Assembly: GCA_900544535.1 (NCBI GenBank)
Contig: UQVH01000015.1
Span: 12,861 to 76,860, forward strand
Source of the DNA: an uncultured Bacteroidales bacterium
GTDB taxonomy: Bacteria; Bacteroidota; Bacteroidia; Bacteroidales; Muribaculaceae
Length of the DNA stretch: 64,000 nucleotides
Direction: 5' to 3'
The notes below the pieces were generated by a model. It was not told where the DNA came from. It ran no database searches and saw only the letters and a list, made by a program, of their open reading frames with translations. Below are positions 9,119-17,293 of the stretch, one piece after another. Positions within the stretch are counted from its first letter, which is position 1; every line of letters starts with the position of its first letter. Position numbers and translations under genes: made by a program.

Positions 9119-9126
9119 CAAAATTA
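9119..9126 (-). promoter_or_regulatory. Promoter -7 box for the DXS-like gene
   Basis: TAATTTTG on the minus strand matches TAnnTTTG and predicts a leader of about 55 nt. No clear TTTG is seen at -33. It is divergent from the xseA promoter 60 bp away. Confidence 0.5.
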
Positions 9127-9184
9127 ACAGATCTTATTCTATAATGTTTTACCTGTTTTTAGGAAACACTAACCCGAATTTCTG

Positions 9185-9192
9185 TACCTTTG
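9185..9192 (+). promoter_or_regulatory. Promoter -7 box for xseA
   Basis: TACCTTTG matches TAnnTTTG. The transcript would begin at about 9197-9200, coinciding with the tandem start codons at 9198 and 9201, so xseA mRNA may be leaderless. A -33 TTTG is not obvious. Confidence 0.55.
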
Positions 9193-9200
9193 CACTCATG

Positions 9201-10502
9201 ATGAATACCTCCGAAACACTGACTCTTGAAGAACTGACCTCACGGCTCAGTGGGGTCATCGCCTCTGAAAGCTCGCTGCGCAATGTCTGGGTGACTGCTG
9301 AAACCTCCGATGTCCGCCGCGCCATGCACTGTTATCTGGAACTTATCCAGAAAGATCCGTTGACGGGAGAGCCGGTGGCCCGCATTAGGGCTACCATCTG
9401 GCGTTCGGCCCTCGCCCGCATAGATGCCGATTTTGCGGCTTCGACCGGCAACCGGCTTGCAAGCGGTATGAAAGTCAGAGTCCTCGTGTCGGTCAACTAT
9501 CATCCCTCCTACGGACTTTCGCTGAATATAACCGATATAGACGCTGCTTACACGATGGGCGACCTGATGCGTCTGCGCCTCGAAATTCTCGCCCGTCTCC
9601 AGCGTGAAGGTGTTCTCGAACTCAACCATGAACTGCCGTGGCCCGATGTTCCCTCGCGTATCGCTGTGATCTCCGCGCCCGGAGCCGCCGGATATGGCGA
9701 TTTCATCCATCAGCTCTATACCAACCGCCGCCACCTTCGTTTCACCACCCGTCTTTATCCTGCGCTGATGCAGGGGCGGGAAGCTCCGGCCGCCATAATA
9801 TCGGCCTTGGAGGAGATTGCCGCTGATGAAGAGCTTTGGGATGGAGTGGTCATCATACGCGGCGGAGGAGCCACAAGCGATCTCGCTGCTTTTGAAAATT
9901 ATGATCTTGCAGCCAACATAGCCCAGTTTCCGCTCCCTGTAATCATCGGCATCGGTCATGAGCGTGATGTCACTGTGCTCGACTATGTTGCCAATATGCG
10001 AGTCAAGACTCCTACGGCAGCTGCCGAGTGGCTGATCGGACGTGGTGCCGAAGCGCTCGACCGTCTCGATCAGCTTGCGTCGGAGATACATCACACTGCG
10101 TCGTCGATGATCAGCGGCGCCCGTGAGCAGTTGTCATACATCTCCGCCACCCTTCCGCACCTTCCGGCCACTGCCTTGAAAAATTCCGCTCGCAGGCTCG
10201 ACCGGTGCACAATGGCTCTGACTGAGACTGTCAGAGGGAGGCTGCGTCCGCGCTTGTCGCAACTCGACATGATTTCCGAACGGATTCCCGCGTTGGCCGC
10301 GGCGGCGGTCGAACGTCAGAAATCGCGTCTCGATTCCGCCTCACGCCTGCTTGAGGTGCTTTCGCCAATGGCTACTCTGAAGCGCGGCTATTCGATAACC
10401 CGTGTCGGGGGCCGTGCAGTCACGTCTGTTGCCGAAATCACCTCCGGCGCCATTGTCGAAACCACTCTTGCGGACGGCACTGTTATCTCGACAGCGCAAT
10501 GA
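9201..10502 (+). CDS. xseA: Exodeoxyribonuclease VII large subunit XseA
   Basis: 433 aa from the second of two adjacent ATGs (9198 and 9201). An in-frame ATG at 9144 is rejected because it lies upstream of the predicted promoter. The N-terminal OB-fold (SLRNVWVTAETSDVRRAMHCYLELIQ) binds DNA. The catalytic core shows PSRIAVISAPGAAGYGDF, VVIIRGGGATSDLAAFENYDLA and PVIIGIGHERDVTVLDYVA. The C-terminal half is a long coiled coil ending in LKRGYSI. The enzyme degrades single-stranded DNA to oligonucleotides with XseB in repair. No xseB lies beside it; the next gene is unrelated. Confidence 0.96.
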   Translation: MNTSETLTLEELTSRLSGVIASESSLRNVWVTAETSDVRRAMHCYLELIQKDPLTGEPVARIRATIWRSALARIDADFAASTGNRLASGMKVRVLVSVNYHPSYGLSLNITDIDAAYTMGDLMRLRLEILARLQREGVLELNHELPWPDVPSRIAVISAPGAAGYGDFIHQLYTNRRHLRFTTRLYPALMQGREAPAAIISALEEIAADEELWDGVVIIRGGGATSDLAAFENYDLAANIAQFPLPVIIGIGHERDVTVLDYVANMRVKTPTAAAEWLIGRGAEALDRLDQLASEIHHTASSMISGAREQLSYISATLPHLPATALKNSARRLDRCTMALTETVRGRLRPRLSQLDMISERIPALAAAAVERQKSRLDSASRLLEVLSPMATLKRGYSITRVGGRAVTSVAEITSGAIVETTLADGTVISTAQ

Positions 10503-10626
10503 TCCGGCCCTCGGATGCTAAACACATTTTAAATTCATTTAATATTGTAGGCTGCAACACGGATTTGCTGACAGGTGTTATTAAAGGAGTAAATGTAAAA
10601 TATACACCTTTAAAGCTTGGATAATT

Positions 10627-10977
10627 ATGGAATCAATGCAGCAGAACATCGCCGATAATGCGGGGCGTCTGTCCGCTCAGGCGGCCAAAGTGAGTGCCGA
10701 AGCGGCTGAAGTAGCCGCAAAAGCCCAGTACAAAGCCGATAAGGCTGAAATCGAGGCAACCGCCGCCGAGGCTCAGGCTTCAGCCAAAGAGCAGTTGGCT
10801 CAGGCAAAAGAGAATCTTGCCGATAAGATTGCAGGGGCCAAAGAGACATTGGCTGACAAACTGGATGACCTCAAGGAAAAATCATCACCTTTGGTTGATA
10901 AAATCAAAGCCGGTGCGGCAAGCGCTCTCAACTCCATTGCCAACACCGCTTCGAATCTTGCCGACAAACTTGACTGA
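10627..10977 (+). CDS. Ala/Lys-rich amphipathic helical protein (LEA/apolipoprotein-like)
   Basis: 116 aa made almost entirely of A, K, E, D, L and Q with no signal peptide or Cys. It carries repeated 11-residue-like blocks such as AKVSAEAAEVAAKAQYKADKA and KENLADKIAGAKETLADKLDD, which is the composition of LEA group 3 proteins and apolipoprotein-like amphipathic helices. I do not recognise a named family. It could be a cytoplasmic stress or chromosome-associated protein. It stands alone, 124 bp after xseA, and a TTAAAGG/CCTTTAA inverted repeat lies in the upstream gap. It is not XseB, which is shorter and lacks this composition. Confidence 0.7.
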   Translation: MESMQQNIADNAGRLSAQAAKVSAEAAEVAAKAQYKADKAEIEATAAEAQASAKEQLAQAKENLADKIAGAKETLADKLDDLKEKSSPLVDKIKAGAASALNSIANTASNLADKLD

Positions 10978-11014
10978 CAGTTACTCCTAATATCATAACC
11001 CCAACACACAACCG

Positions 11015-11076
11015 CCCCGGTCGAGATCCGGCCTGTTGCATTTCCACCACCGCAACACAGCTCTCCCCGACCGGGG
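11015..11076. terminator. Nested inverted repeat between convergent genes
   Basis: Outer arms CCCCGGTCG (11015-11023) and CGACCGGGG (11068-11076) enclose an inner stem TGTTGC/GCAACA (11034-11039, 11052-11057). It sits between genes ending at 10977 (+) and 11103 (-), so it probably acts as a shared terminator, but no U-run follows on either strand. Confidence 0.45.
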
Positions 11077-11102
11077 TCTCTGTGTCTTGGATCTTGCGTG
11101 GA

Positions 11103-12398
11103 TCAGGTTTCTTTCGCGGCTTCCGGTTGCGGCTTTTCGATGCGGATGAGGTCGAGACGTGTTGCCGACCGTGTCTGGATTGTGAATTTCATCCCGTCTA
11201 TCTCAAGAGTCTCACCCTGCGCCGGGAGGGTGCCGGTGGCATGGATCAGATAGCCCGCGAGTGTCTGGTATTCGTCATCTTCCGGAATGTCGATACGGAA
11301 ATCGTCGCGGAGAGCGCGCACTTCGATGCGGCCTGAGAATTCGAATACACCGGGCGCGATCTCGGCTGCCGTAAGGCGCGTCTTGTCATGCTCGTCCTGA
11401 ATGTCGCCGAAGATCTCCTCGACGAGGTCTTCGAGGGTTACGAGTCCCGCGGTGCCACCGAATTCATCGACCACCACTGCCATCGAGCGCTTTTCGCTGA
11501 GCAGACGGCGCATCATAGTATTGGCTAAGAGGGTTTCAGGAGCGTAGAGCACCTCTTTGATATGTTCTTTCCAGTCGCTTGACGGATCGAAGAGTTCGGA
11601 AACATGGACATAGCCGACCACGTTGTCGATGTCGTCACGATAGACAAGTATCTTGCTGCGGCCCGATGAAGTGAAGAGTTCCGAAAGCTCCTCGCGGGTG
11701 GTCGAGTCGAGATCAACGGCCACGAGTTCGTTACGCGGTGCCATGCAGTCGCGCAACTGTGTGGTCGAGAAGTCGAGGGCGTTGTGGAAAATTTTCACCT
11801 CGTTTTCCACCTCTACCTCTTCGGGATTTTCAAGGTCGTCGATCTTGTCGTCGAGATAGTCGTTAAGTTCATTGATCGAGAGGACTCCGAGACGGGTGTC
11901 TTCGGCCTTGACTCCCGCTATGTGCATGAGCATTTTTGAAAGCCAGGATGTGAACCACGAGATCGGGTAAAGCACGATATAGAAGAAGTAGACCGGAAGA
12001 GCCGAAACACGCAGCGACGTGTTGGGATTGATGCGGAAGACGGATTTCGGAAGAAACTCGCCGGTGAAGAGTATGACGAGTGTCGAGATGATGGTCTGGA
12101 GGATCAGGATGACAGCCTGATTGGTCGATATATGCGCCTCGATCCAGGGTTCAAGCAATGCCGCGGCTCCCATGCCGTAGATTACGAGCATTATGTTGTT
12201 GCCGACGAGGATGGTCGATATGAAGAAATCCTGATGCGAGTAATAGCGGCCGATGATGTTGTTGATGATGCCCCCGCGGTTTGTGTCGAGGCCCACCCGG
12301 ACACGGTCGGCGGAAATATAAGCGATCTCCACGCCTGAGAACAGCGCGGAGAAGCAGAGTGAGATAAGTGCGAGTATGAGCCAGGCGGTCAGTGTCAT
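11103..12398 (-). CDS. CNNM/CBS-domain membrane protein (HlyC/CorC family)
   Basis: 431 aa. Residues 1-190 form the CNNM (DUF21) transmembrane domain, starting with LISLCFSALFSGVEIAYISADRVRV and including LFTGEFLPKSVFR. A CBS pair occupies about 215-340 (DCMAPRNELVAVD, SRSKILVY-type block, VVVDEFGGTAGLVTLEDLVEEIFGDIQDE). The CorC_HlyC domain follows at about 350-425. The family is linked to Mg2+/Co2+ efflux or divalent-cation homeostasis. Its start overlaps the end of lptC by 4 bp (ATGA), so they are translationally coupled. The order coaX-OMP-lptC-CNNM is conserved in Bacteroidales. Confidence 0.93.
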   Translation of the reverse strand: MTLTAWLILALISLCFSALFSGVEIAYISADRVRVGLDTNRGGIINNIIGRYYSHQDFFISTILVGNNIMLVIYGMGAAALLEPWIEAHISTNQAVILILQTIISTLVILFTGEFLPKSVFRINPNTSLRVSALPVYFFYIVLYPISWFTSWLSKMLMHIAGVKAEDTRLGVLSINELNDYLDDKIDDLENPEEVEVENEVKIFHNALDFSTTQLRDCMAPRNELVAVDLDSTTREELSELFTSSGRSKILVYRDDIDNVVGYVHVSELFDPSSDWKEHIKEVLYAPETLLANTMMRRLLSEKRSMAVVVDEFGGTAGLVTLEDLVEEIFGDIQDEHDKTRLTAAEIAPGVFEFSGRIEVRALRDDFRIDIPEDDEYQTLAGYLIHATGTLPAQGETLEIDGMKFTIQTRSATRLDLIRIEKPQPEAAKET

Positions 12399-13084
12399 TT
12401 GCTTGCTGGTTTGGTTGTTTCTTCGGCGGTGGCGGCTTTGATTGTGTCGGGCTGCTGTGGCGGAGCCTGACGTCCTGTCGTTCTGCTTTCGCCGTTGCCG
12501 CCGGGGCGGAAGGCGTTGGCGGGGAAGATGCCGGATACACGGCGGATGGTGTAGCGCGTCAGCTCCTGGTTGGAATCGAAGCCGTGTCCTTCAAGCACCT
12601 TGTCGGGACGCTCGATATGGATGAATGAGTCAGAGTAAAGTTTCTGCTGGCGCTGGTCCCAGAAAAGCTGGTTGGTCAGGAACTTCTCGTTCATCACATT
12701 GGTGATGTTGACGTTTCCGTCGAGCTTCCACAGCTGTTTGTTTTTGAGATATGTGGCCGAGTCAGCCAGAACTGTGGCCTCGATGCGGAAAAAGTTGTCG
12801 TAGCGTTCGAGTCTCAGACCTTCCGGGAAGCGCCAGTATGGGTCGGGAGTCTCGTCGTAGACATACCATATGGGGGTGACGATGCGGTAGCGGGTGACAC
12901 CTGAATCTGAAATCAGAGTCTCCACATCGCGTGTGAGCATCGTCGGCGTGTGATCCGGATCGACCGATCCTGTTCCCACCGGATTGCTGTCCTTGCAGCT
13001 GCTGACCACGGCCGATGCACCGACGATGGTCGCGAGGATCAGTGCGGGGAGCAGACGCAGGCGTATGGTGGAGGCTGAGGCCAT
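12395..13084 (-). CDS. lptC: LPS export protein LptC
   Basis: 229 aa. The N-terminus is hydrophobic and ends in VVSSCKDS, a possible lipobox, so it may be a lipoprotein rather than a bitopic protein. The LptC beta-jellyroll follows (TRYRIVTPIWYVYDE, WRFPEGLRLERYD, ATVLADSATYLKNKQLWKLDGNV, TNQLFWDQRQQKLYSDSFIHIERPD). LptC receives LPS from the LptB2FG transporter and passes it to LptA in the periplasm. The C-terminal ~40 residues are Pro/Thr-rich. It overlaps the CNNM gene by 4 bp and follows the OMP gene by 30 bp. Confidence 0.9.
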   Translation of the reverse strand: MASASTIRLRLLPALILATIVGASAVVSSCKDSNPVGTGSVDPDHTPTMLTRDVETLISDSGVTRYRIVTPIWYVYDETPDPYWRFPEGLRLERYDNFFRIEATVLADSATYLKNKQLWKLDGNVNITNVMNEKFLTNQLFWDQRQQKLYSDSFIHIERPDKVLEGHGFDSNQELTRYTIRRVSGIFPANAFRPGGNGESRTTGRQAPPQQPDTIKAATAEETTKPASK

Positions 13085-13114
13085 TGGCTGGGATAATTGA
13101 ATTAAGTCGATGTG

Positions 13115-14365
13115 TTAGCGGAGTTTGGGCTGATAGAACCAGAGTCCGTTGAAGTTGATGCCGAGAGTGATGTTGAAATATTTTTCGGTCAGCAGCGGAT
13201 TGGGGGTTGACTGACGGTGATGGTATTCGAAACCGAGGTTGATGATGTTTTTCGATTTCATGGTCGGGAAGCCGAAACCGCAGGAGAAACCGTAGTCGCG
13301 GACATGGTTGTAGTCATCTTTGTTTTTGACCATGATGTAGTCGCGGTTGTAGAAGCCGCCGGCACGGTAGGTGATGCGCTTGAAGTATCCTCCGTGAGGA
13401 TTGGGGATATAGCTCAAACCGGCTCCGATGCGCCAGCGGTCATCGAAACGGTTGGCTGAAAATTCGTCGATAGCGGTGAATTTGGCTTTAGACCAGTTCT
13501 GATAGGTATAATCGACTTCGGCCTGGAACTGTTTGTTCCACTCGTAGTTGATTCCGAATCCCCAGCTGTCGGGAAGAGAGAACTTGTTGCGGAGGTTGAC
13601 TATATCCTCTTTTGTCGGTTCGGGGGCATTCTCTTGCGATGTGTCATATTTCAGCAGGTATGTCTTGCCGAGAAGTGTTTTGCCGGGAGTATATGAGACA
13701 CCGAAGGTGAGATCGTTTTTGCGCGAGATGTTCAGGGTGTACTGTGCGCCGAACTGGAAGTGGAAATCCTTGATCTCCATCACACGCTCGAAGAGGGTCG
13801 ATGTGGTGCCGTGGGCGTAGACGTCGTTGTATGTGTTGCCGAAGAGATAGCTTGCGTTGAAGCCGACGGCGAAGTTCTTGAATGGGGTGATGCCGGCGCC
13901 GAGATAGAGCTGGTTGATTCCGCCCGCGCCCTGATGTGTGGCCTGTCCGTTCTCGATGTCCGATCCGAATGCGTAGCCTACCGATGAATAGGGGAGAAGA
14001 CCGACGCTGACGCCGATGATCTTCGAGACGGGAAATTGCATTGTGACATAGTCAAGTCCTCCGCCCCAGTCTTTTGAACTTCCTGTGTTGTCCTTGCGCC
14101 AGTACATCGATACGTCGGTACCCATGTCGAAGAGGAAAGTCAGTGAGTCGATCGCGGCATAGGAAGCCGGGTTCATAACATTGATCTGTCGGCCGGAACG
14201 CATGGCGTAGCCGACACCGCCCATCTGGCGCTGTGCCGATGTGGCGTTGTCGCCGAGGATGCCATAGCCGAACTTGGAATATGGACTTGAAGTCTGCTGG
14301 GCCATGACGGCGGGAACCGCGCTCATGGCCATGACGGCGAGGAGAAGAAATGACTTAATTTTCAT
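13115..14365 (-). CDS. Outer-membrane beta-barrel protein of the coaX-lptC locus
   Basis: 416 aa with signal peptide (FLLLAVMAMSAVPAVMAQQ). The mature protein opens with SSPYSKFGYGILGDNATSAQRQMGGVGYAMR, a pattern common in Bacteroidetes FadL/OmpP1-like barrels. Alternating aromatic strands continue to a terminal strand ending FNGLWFYQPKLR. It overlaps coaX by 11 bp and precedes lptC, a linkage conserved in Bacteroidales. This suggests an envelope-assembly or hydrophobic-compound transport role, but none is proven. Confidence 0.8.
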   Translation of the reverse strand: MKIKSFLLLAVMAMSAVPAVMAQQTSSPYSKFGYGILGDNATSAQRQMGGVGYAMRSGRQINVMNPASYAAIDSLTFLFDMGTDVSMYWRKDNTGSSKDWGGGLDYVTMQFPVSKIIGVSVGLLPYSSVGYAFGSDIENGQATHQGAGGINQLYLGAGITPFKNFAVGFNASYLFGNTYNDVYAHGTTSTLFERVMEIKDFHFQFGAQYTLNISRKNDLTFGVSYTPGKTLLGKTYLLKYDTSQENAPEPTKEDIVNLRNKFSLPDSWGFGINYEWNKQFQAEVDYTYQNWSKAKFTAIDEFSANRFDDRWRIGAGLSYIPNPHGGYFKRITYRAGGFYNRDYIMVKNKDDYNHVRDYGFSCGFGFPTMKSKNIINLGFEYHHRQSTPNPLLTEKYFNITLGINFNGLWFYQPKLR

Positions 14366-15092
14366 TGTAAAGCAAAATTCTGTTTAAACCTTTGCTGGCG
14401 AGATGTTCGTCGGGGAGAACATCGAAGTCGCACAGAGAAGCGAGATGATGGCCGCAACCGCCGCCAAGCACTATCACGGTGTCTTTCGGCAGACGGCTGC
14501 GATAATATCCTATTGATGCCACGACGCTGAAAACGGCGCCGAGTGTGATGGCTTCGACGGTGTCGCGTCCGATTATGTTGTCGCGCAGCTGCGCCATGTT
14601 CTCAGGGAAGGGAACGAGAGGCAGCCGTGCGGTGAACTGGTTCAGTGCCTTGAACTCCATGTTGATTCCGGGGGCGATGTTGCCTCCGCGATAAGTTCCG
14701 GTGGAGTCCACATAGTCGTAAGTCACTGCGGTGCCTGCGTCGACCACGAGGATGTCGCGGCCGGGAAAATCGCTCCATGCTCCGACGGCCGACGCGATGC
14801 GGTCGACGCCGAGAGTCTGCGGTGTCGCATAGTCGAGCTTGATCGGCAGAGGGGTGGAGGGGGAGAGACGGTAGACGCAGCGCGCAAGATGGCTGAGTTT
14901 GTTGATGACAGGCCCGTTGTTCTGGACCACAGAACAGTAGATGGCGCCTTTGAGGCGGCGTCCGCCTACGAATTGTTCGACGGATGCGGGTGTGAGACGC
15001 GCTTCGATGACGGTGTCAACGAGCTCTTTGTCTTCCCAAAGCGAGATCTTCGCTTCGGTGTTGCCTTGATCAATTGTCAGATATTGCGACAT
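14355..15092 (-). CDS. coaX: Type III pantothenate kinase CoaX
   Basis: 245 aa. CoaX phosphorylates pantothenate with ATP in the first step of coenzyme A synthesis. Motifs of the ASKHA-fold kinase are visible: LTIDQGNTEAKI at the N-terminus (phosphate-binding loop), TPQTLGVDRIA near residue 90 (pantothenate site), VVDAGTAVTYD near 116 and GGNIAPGINM near 135. It is the first gene of the envelope operon, with a promoter at 15123-15130 and an 11-bp overlap with the OMP gene. Confidence 0.95.
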   Translation of the reverse strand: MSQYLTIDQGNTEAKISLWEDKELVDTVIEARLTPASVEQFVGGRRLKGAIYCSVVQNNGPVINKLSHLARCVYRLSPSTPLPIKLDYATPQTLGVDRIASAVGAWSDFPGRDILVVDAGTAVTYDYVDSTGTYRGGNIAPGINMEFKALNQFTARLPLVPFPENMAQLRDNIIGRDTVEAITLGAVFSVVASIGYYRSRLPKDTVIVLGGGCGHHLASLCDFDVLPDEHLASKGLNRILLYNEN

Positions 15093-15122
15093 TCAGTGGC
15101 GGTGACTTTTGTTTTTGCGTGG

Positions 15123-15130
15123 CAAAATTA
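15123..15130 (-). promoter_or_regulatory. Promoter -7 box for coaX operon
   Basis: TAATTTTG on the minus strand; predicted leader of about 25 nt before the coaX ATG. No TTTG is clearly placed at -33. Confidence 0.5.
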
Positions 15131-15212
15131 CTAATAATGTGGCAATTTCACGGCCATAAGGCTGTGTTTTTTGCTGTCGCCCGCAGCAGGACAGGTGGAA
15201 TTGACGATTGTT

Positions 15213-15575
15213 TTAACGTTTATTATCAGCTTTCTGCCTCGGAATCATTATGGAGGTGTAGATGGTCAGAAGTCCTCCGGCAAGAGTGAAGGCTATCCAG
15301 TCAGTGGCGCCTGCCGAGGGGACGAACATGAACACGGCTCCGGCAACGAAGATGAGGGCTGTCCAGACTTCTACGCGGATCAGCCGGCGCAGGCGCAGTG
15401 GTGCGTCCTTGAGTTTAGGGGCTATGATGCGTCCGATGAGAAGTATCAGCGCGCCCGCGGCATAGACGTAGCGGCCCCAGACTGTGGCCATGTGCAGCAG
15501 AGGGAAAAGAGCGGCGGCCATGATGGCGAGAAGGCCGATTGTAACCGAAAGATTTGATATGGATGTTCTGTTCAT
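15213..15575 (-). CDS. Small four-helix membrane protein, unknown function
   Basis: 120 aa with four hydrophobic segments (about residues 8-28, 33-52, 70-88 and 92-112) separated by short charged loops, including KLKDAPLRLRRLIRVEVW. I do not recognise a functional family, although similar small proteins are common in Bacteroidales next to cell-division or menaquinone genes. It is the last gene of a probable operon running greA-HIT-menA-ftsB-this, with a 43-bp gap from the ftsB-like gene. Confidence 0.7.
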   Translation of the reverse strand: MNRTSISNLSVTIGLLAIMAAALFPLLHMATVWGRYVYAAGALILLIGRIIAPKLKDAPLRLRRLIRVEVWTALIFVAGAVFMFVPSAGATDWIAFTLAGGLLTIYTSIMIPRQKADNKR

Positions 15576-15618
15576 TTGCGGCGTGATTTGATGTGGCGTC
15601 GGAAGTGGAGAGGACGGA

Positions 15619-15909
15619 TTATTCGAAGAGATAGACGTCTTCGTCAGGGTGTTGCATGTGGTATTGCTCGCGGACTATGCGCTCCATCGTTTCCTTGTCG
15701 GTGTCAAGTGAGTGGTTGAGGTCGCGGTAATAGTTGAGCGTATCGGTGGCTTCGCTGATGCTTGCTTCGAGTTCGGTGATGCGTTGCTCCTGCTCGACAG
15801 TGCGCAGCAGGGAGTTTTCATTGAAGAAAAGCACAAGGGCACCCACCACTAATGAGGCAAGGAGTGTCAGTGAGAGGTAGCGTTTGCACCATGCGTAGAA
15901 GTTGCTCAT
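15619..15909 (-). CDS. FtsB/DivIC-like septum formation initiator
   Basis: 96 aa. One transmembrane helix (about residues 12-30) is followed by a coiled coil (LRTVEQEQRITELEASISEATDTLNYYRDLNHSL) and the conserved end MERIVREQYHMQHPDEDVYLF, which matches the E-x-x-A/V-R-E-x-Y pattern of FtsB/DivIC. These bitopic proteins form the FtsQBL complex that links septum assembly to activation of peptidoglycan synthesis. The gene lies 46 bp after menA. Confidence 0.88.
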   Translation of the reverse strand: MSNFYAWCKRYLSLTLLASLVVGALVLFFNENSLLRTVEQEQRITELEASISEATDTLNYYRDLNHSLDTDKETMERIVREQYHMQHPDEDVYLFE

Positions 15910-15955
15910 GTCTGAAGAGTAGAGTAGGGTTTGTGATGTTCTCCGGAAGCGGGGA

Positions 15956-16846
15956 TCATTGTGAACAGATGACGGTCAGCAGGAAGCCGAGGGCATAGAC
16001 GAGCATCAGGACGGCTGTCATGCCTAAGAGCGGATTCAGCTTCGCGCCGCTGAGGCGGGTGAGCCGGAAATAGAGGAGGATGTGCCCGCAGAGGTAGATT
16101 GCCGGGACTATCCACCAGGCCGGTCCGGAGGCGAGCCAGGGGGGGAGTGTCAGGATGACGGCGAGGATACCGTTGGCAAGGTAGATGGCCGACATGCCTT
16201 TCAGGCCGATGCGTACGGCAAGTGTGCGTTTGCCTACCGCGCGGTCATCTTCGATGTCGCGGTAGTTGTTGACGACAAGCACGTTGGCTCCCATCAGTCC
16301 GATTCCTGCCGCGGCTGCGAGAAGCCACCATCCGAAAGGTCCTCCCATCAGCATGAATGTCAGGGTGACGGGGATGATGCCGAAGAAGCAGATGACGGCG
16401 ACTTCGCCGAAACCGTGGTGCGACAGCGGGTAGGGGCCTGTGCTGTAAGCCATGACTCCGAGTGCCGTGGCGATGCCTACGAGATACATCCACCAGGGAC
16501 CGTAAAGCCCGACCAGCATGCAGCCGACTATGCAGGCGGCTCCGAGAGTGGCAAACGTGGCTCGCTTCATGGCCTGCGGGGAGATGTCGCCCTCGGTGAC
16601 ACCGCGGCGCGGTCCCTGACGGCCTGCGTGGTCGAGTCCGGCTTTGAAGTCGTAATATTCGTTGGCGAAATTCGATGCGATCTGAGCTAAAAGTGCGAAA
16701 AGAAGACAGAGAATCGCCGGGACGAGGCTGAACCACCTCTCAAGAAGTCCGAGGCCGGCTGCGTAGATGACCCCGGCGAGTGAGACGGGGAGTGTCCGCA
16801 GGCGCATGGCCTCGATCCAGCAGGCGGTTTTGCTTCTCTTCTTCAT
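15956..16846 (-). CDS. menA: 1,4-dihydroxy-2-naphthoate polyprenyltransferase MenA
   Basis: 296 aa UbiA-superfamily membrane protein with about nine helices. The first Asp-rich motif is ASNFANEYYDFKAGLD near residue 60, and the second is VVNNYRDIEDDRAVGKRTLAVR near 190. MenA joins a polyprenyl chain to 1,4-dihydroxy-2-naphthoate in menaquinone biosynthesis at the inner membrane, feeding anaerobic respiration such as fumarate reduction. No other men genes are present in the window. It sits 11 bp after the HIT gene. Confidence 0.93.
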   Translation of the reverse strand: MKKRSKTACWIEAMRLRTLPVSLAGVIYAAGLGLLERWFSLVPAILCLLFALLAQIASNFANEYYDFKAGLDHAGRQGPRRGVTEGDISPQAMKRATFATLGAACIVGCMLVGLYGPWWMYLVGIATALGVMAYSTGPYPLSHHGFGEVAVICFFGIIPVTLTFMLMGGPFGWWLLAAAAGIGLMGANVLVVNNYRDIEDDRAVGKRTLAVRIGLKGMSAIYLANGILAVILTLPPWLASGPAWWIVPAIYLCGHILLYFRLTRLSGAKLNPLLGMTAVLMLVYALGFLLTVICSQ

Positions 16847-16857
16847 TGCTGTGGCTT

Positions 16858-17268
16858 TCAGTCGGCGGGATTGAGTTCGTCGAATTTCTCGGCGATTGCT
16901 TTGGCGATCGCTTCCATTTCCTCAGGAGGTAGCTGGACTTTGTGACGGAAGTCCATGTCTGACTCTGAGTTGATGGGGATGAGGTGGATGTGGGTATGCG
17001 GCACTTCAAGACCGATCACTGCGACTCCCACGCGCTTGCAGGGCACAGCGGCCTGAATGGCTTCGGCTACGCGCTTGGCAAAGAGTGTGAGGGCCTGATA
17101 GTCATCGTCGGCAAGGTGAAAGATGTAGTCGTCTTCCTTACGGGGGATGACGAGGACGTGGCCGGGAGCCACGGGATTGATGTCGAGAAAGGCGTAGTGG
17201 CGGTCATCGGCTGCCACGCGGTAGGAGGGGATTTCTCCTGCGGCGATTTTGCTGAAAATGGTTGACAT
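16858..17268 (-). CDS. HIT family nucleotide hydrolase
   Basis: 136 aa. The histidine-triad active site PHTHIHLIPI (H-x-H-x-H) is near residues 96-105. Other conserved blocks are IFSKIAAGEIPSYRV, AFLDINPVAPGHVLVIPRKE and the nucleotide-binding region around residue 30. HIT proteins hydrolyse adenosine phosphoramidates or dinucleoside polyphosphates. It lies 25 bp after greA and 11 bp before menA, in the same probable operon. The greA-HIT pairing is common in Bacteroidales. Confidence 0.93.
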   Translation of the reverse strand: MSTIFSKIAAGEIPSYRVAADDRHYAFLDINPVAPGHVLVIPRKEDDYIFHLADDDYQALTLFAKRVAEAIQAAVPCKRVGVAVIGLEVPHTHIHLIPINSESDMDFRHKVQLPPEEMEAIAKAIAEKFDELNPAD

Positions 17269-17293
17269 GGCGCTGATTTTTACCGTAATCGGA

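Noticed and set aside
9144..9197. In-frame ATG at 9144 as the xseA start
   Set aside because: It lies upstream of the -7 promoter box at 9185-9192 and the added residues do not resemble XseA.
10627..10977. XseB (exonuclease VII small subunit)
   Set aside because: Its length (116 aa) and Ala/Lys-rich 11-mer pattern differ from XseB, and no xseB motif is present.
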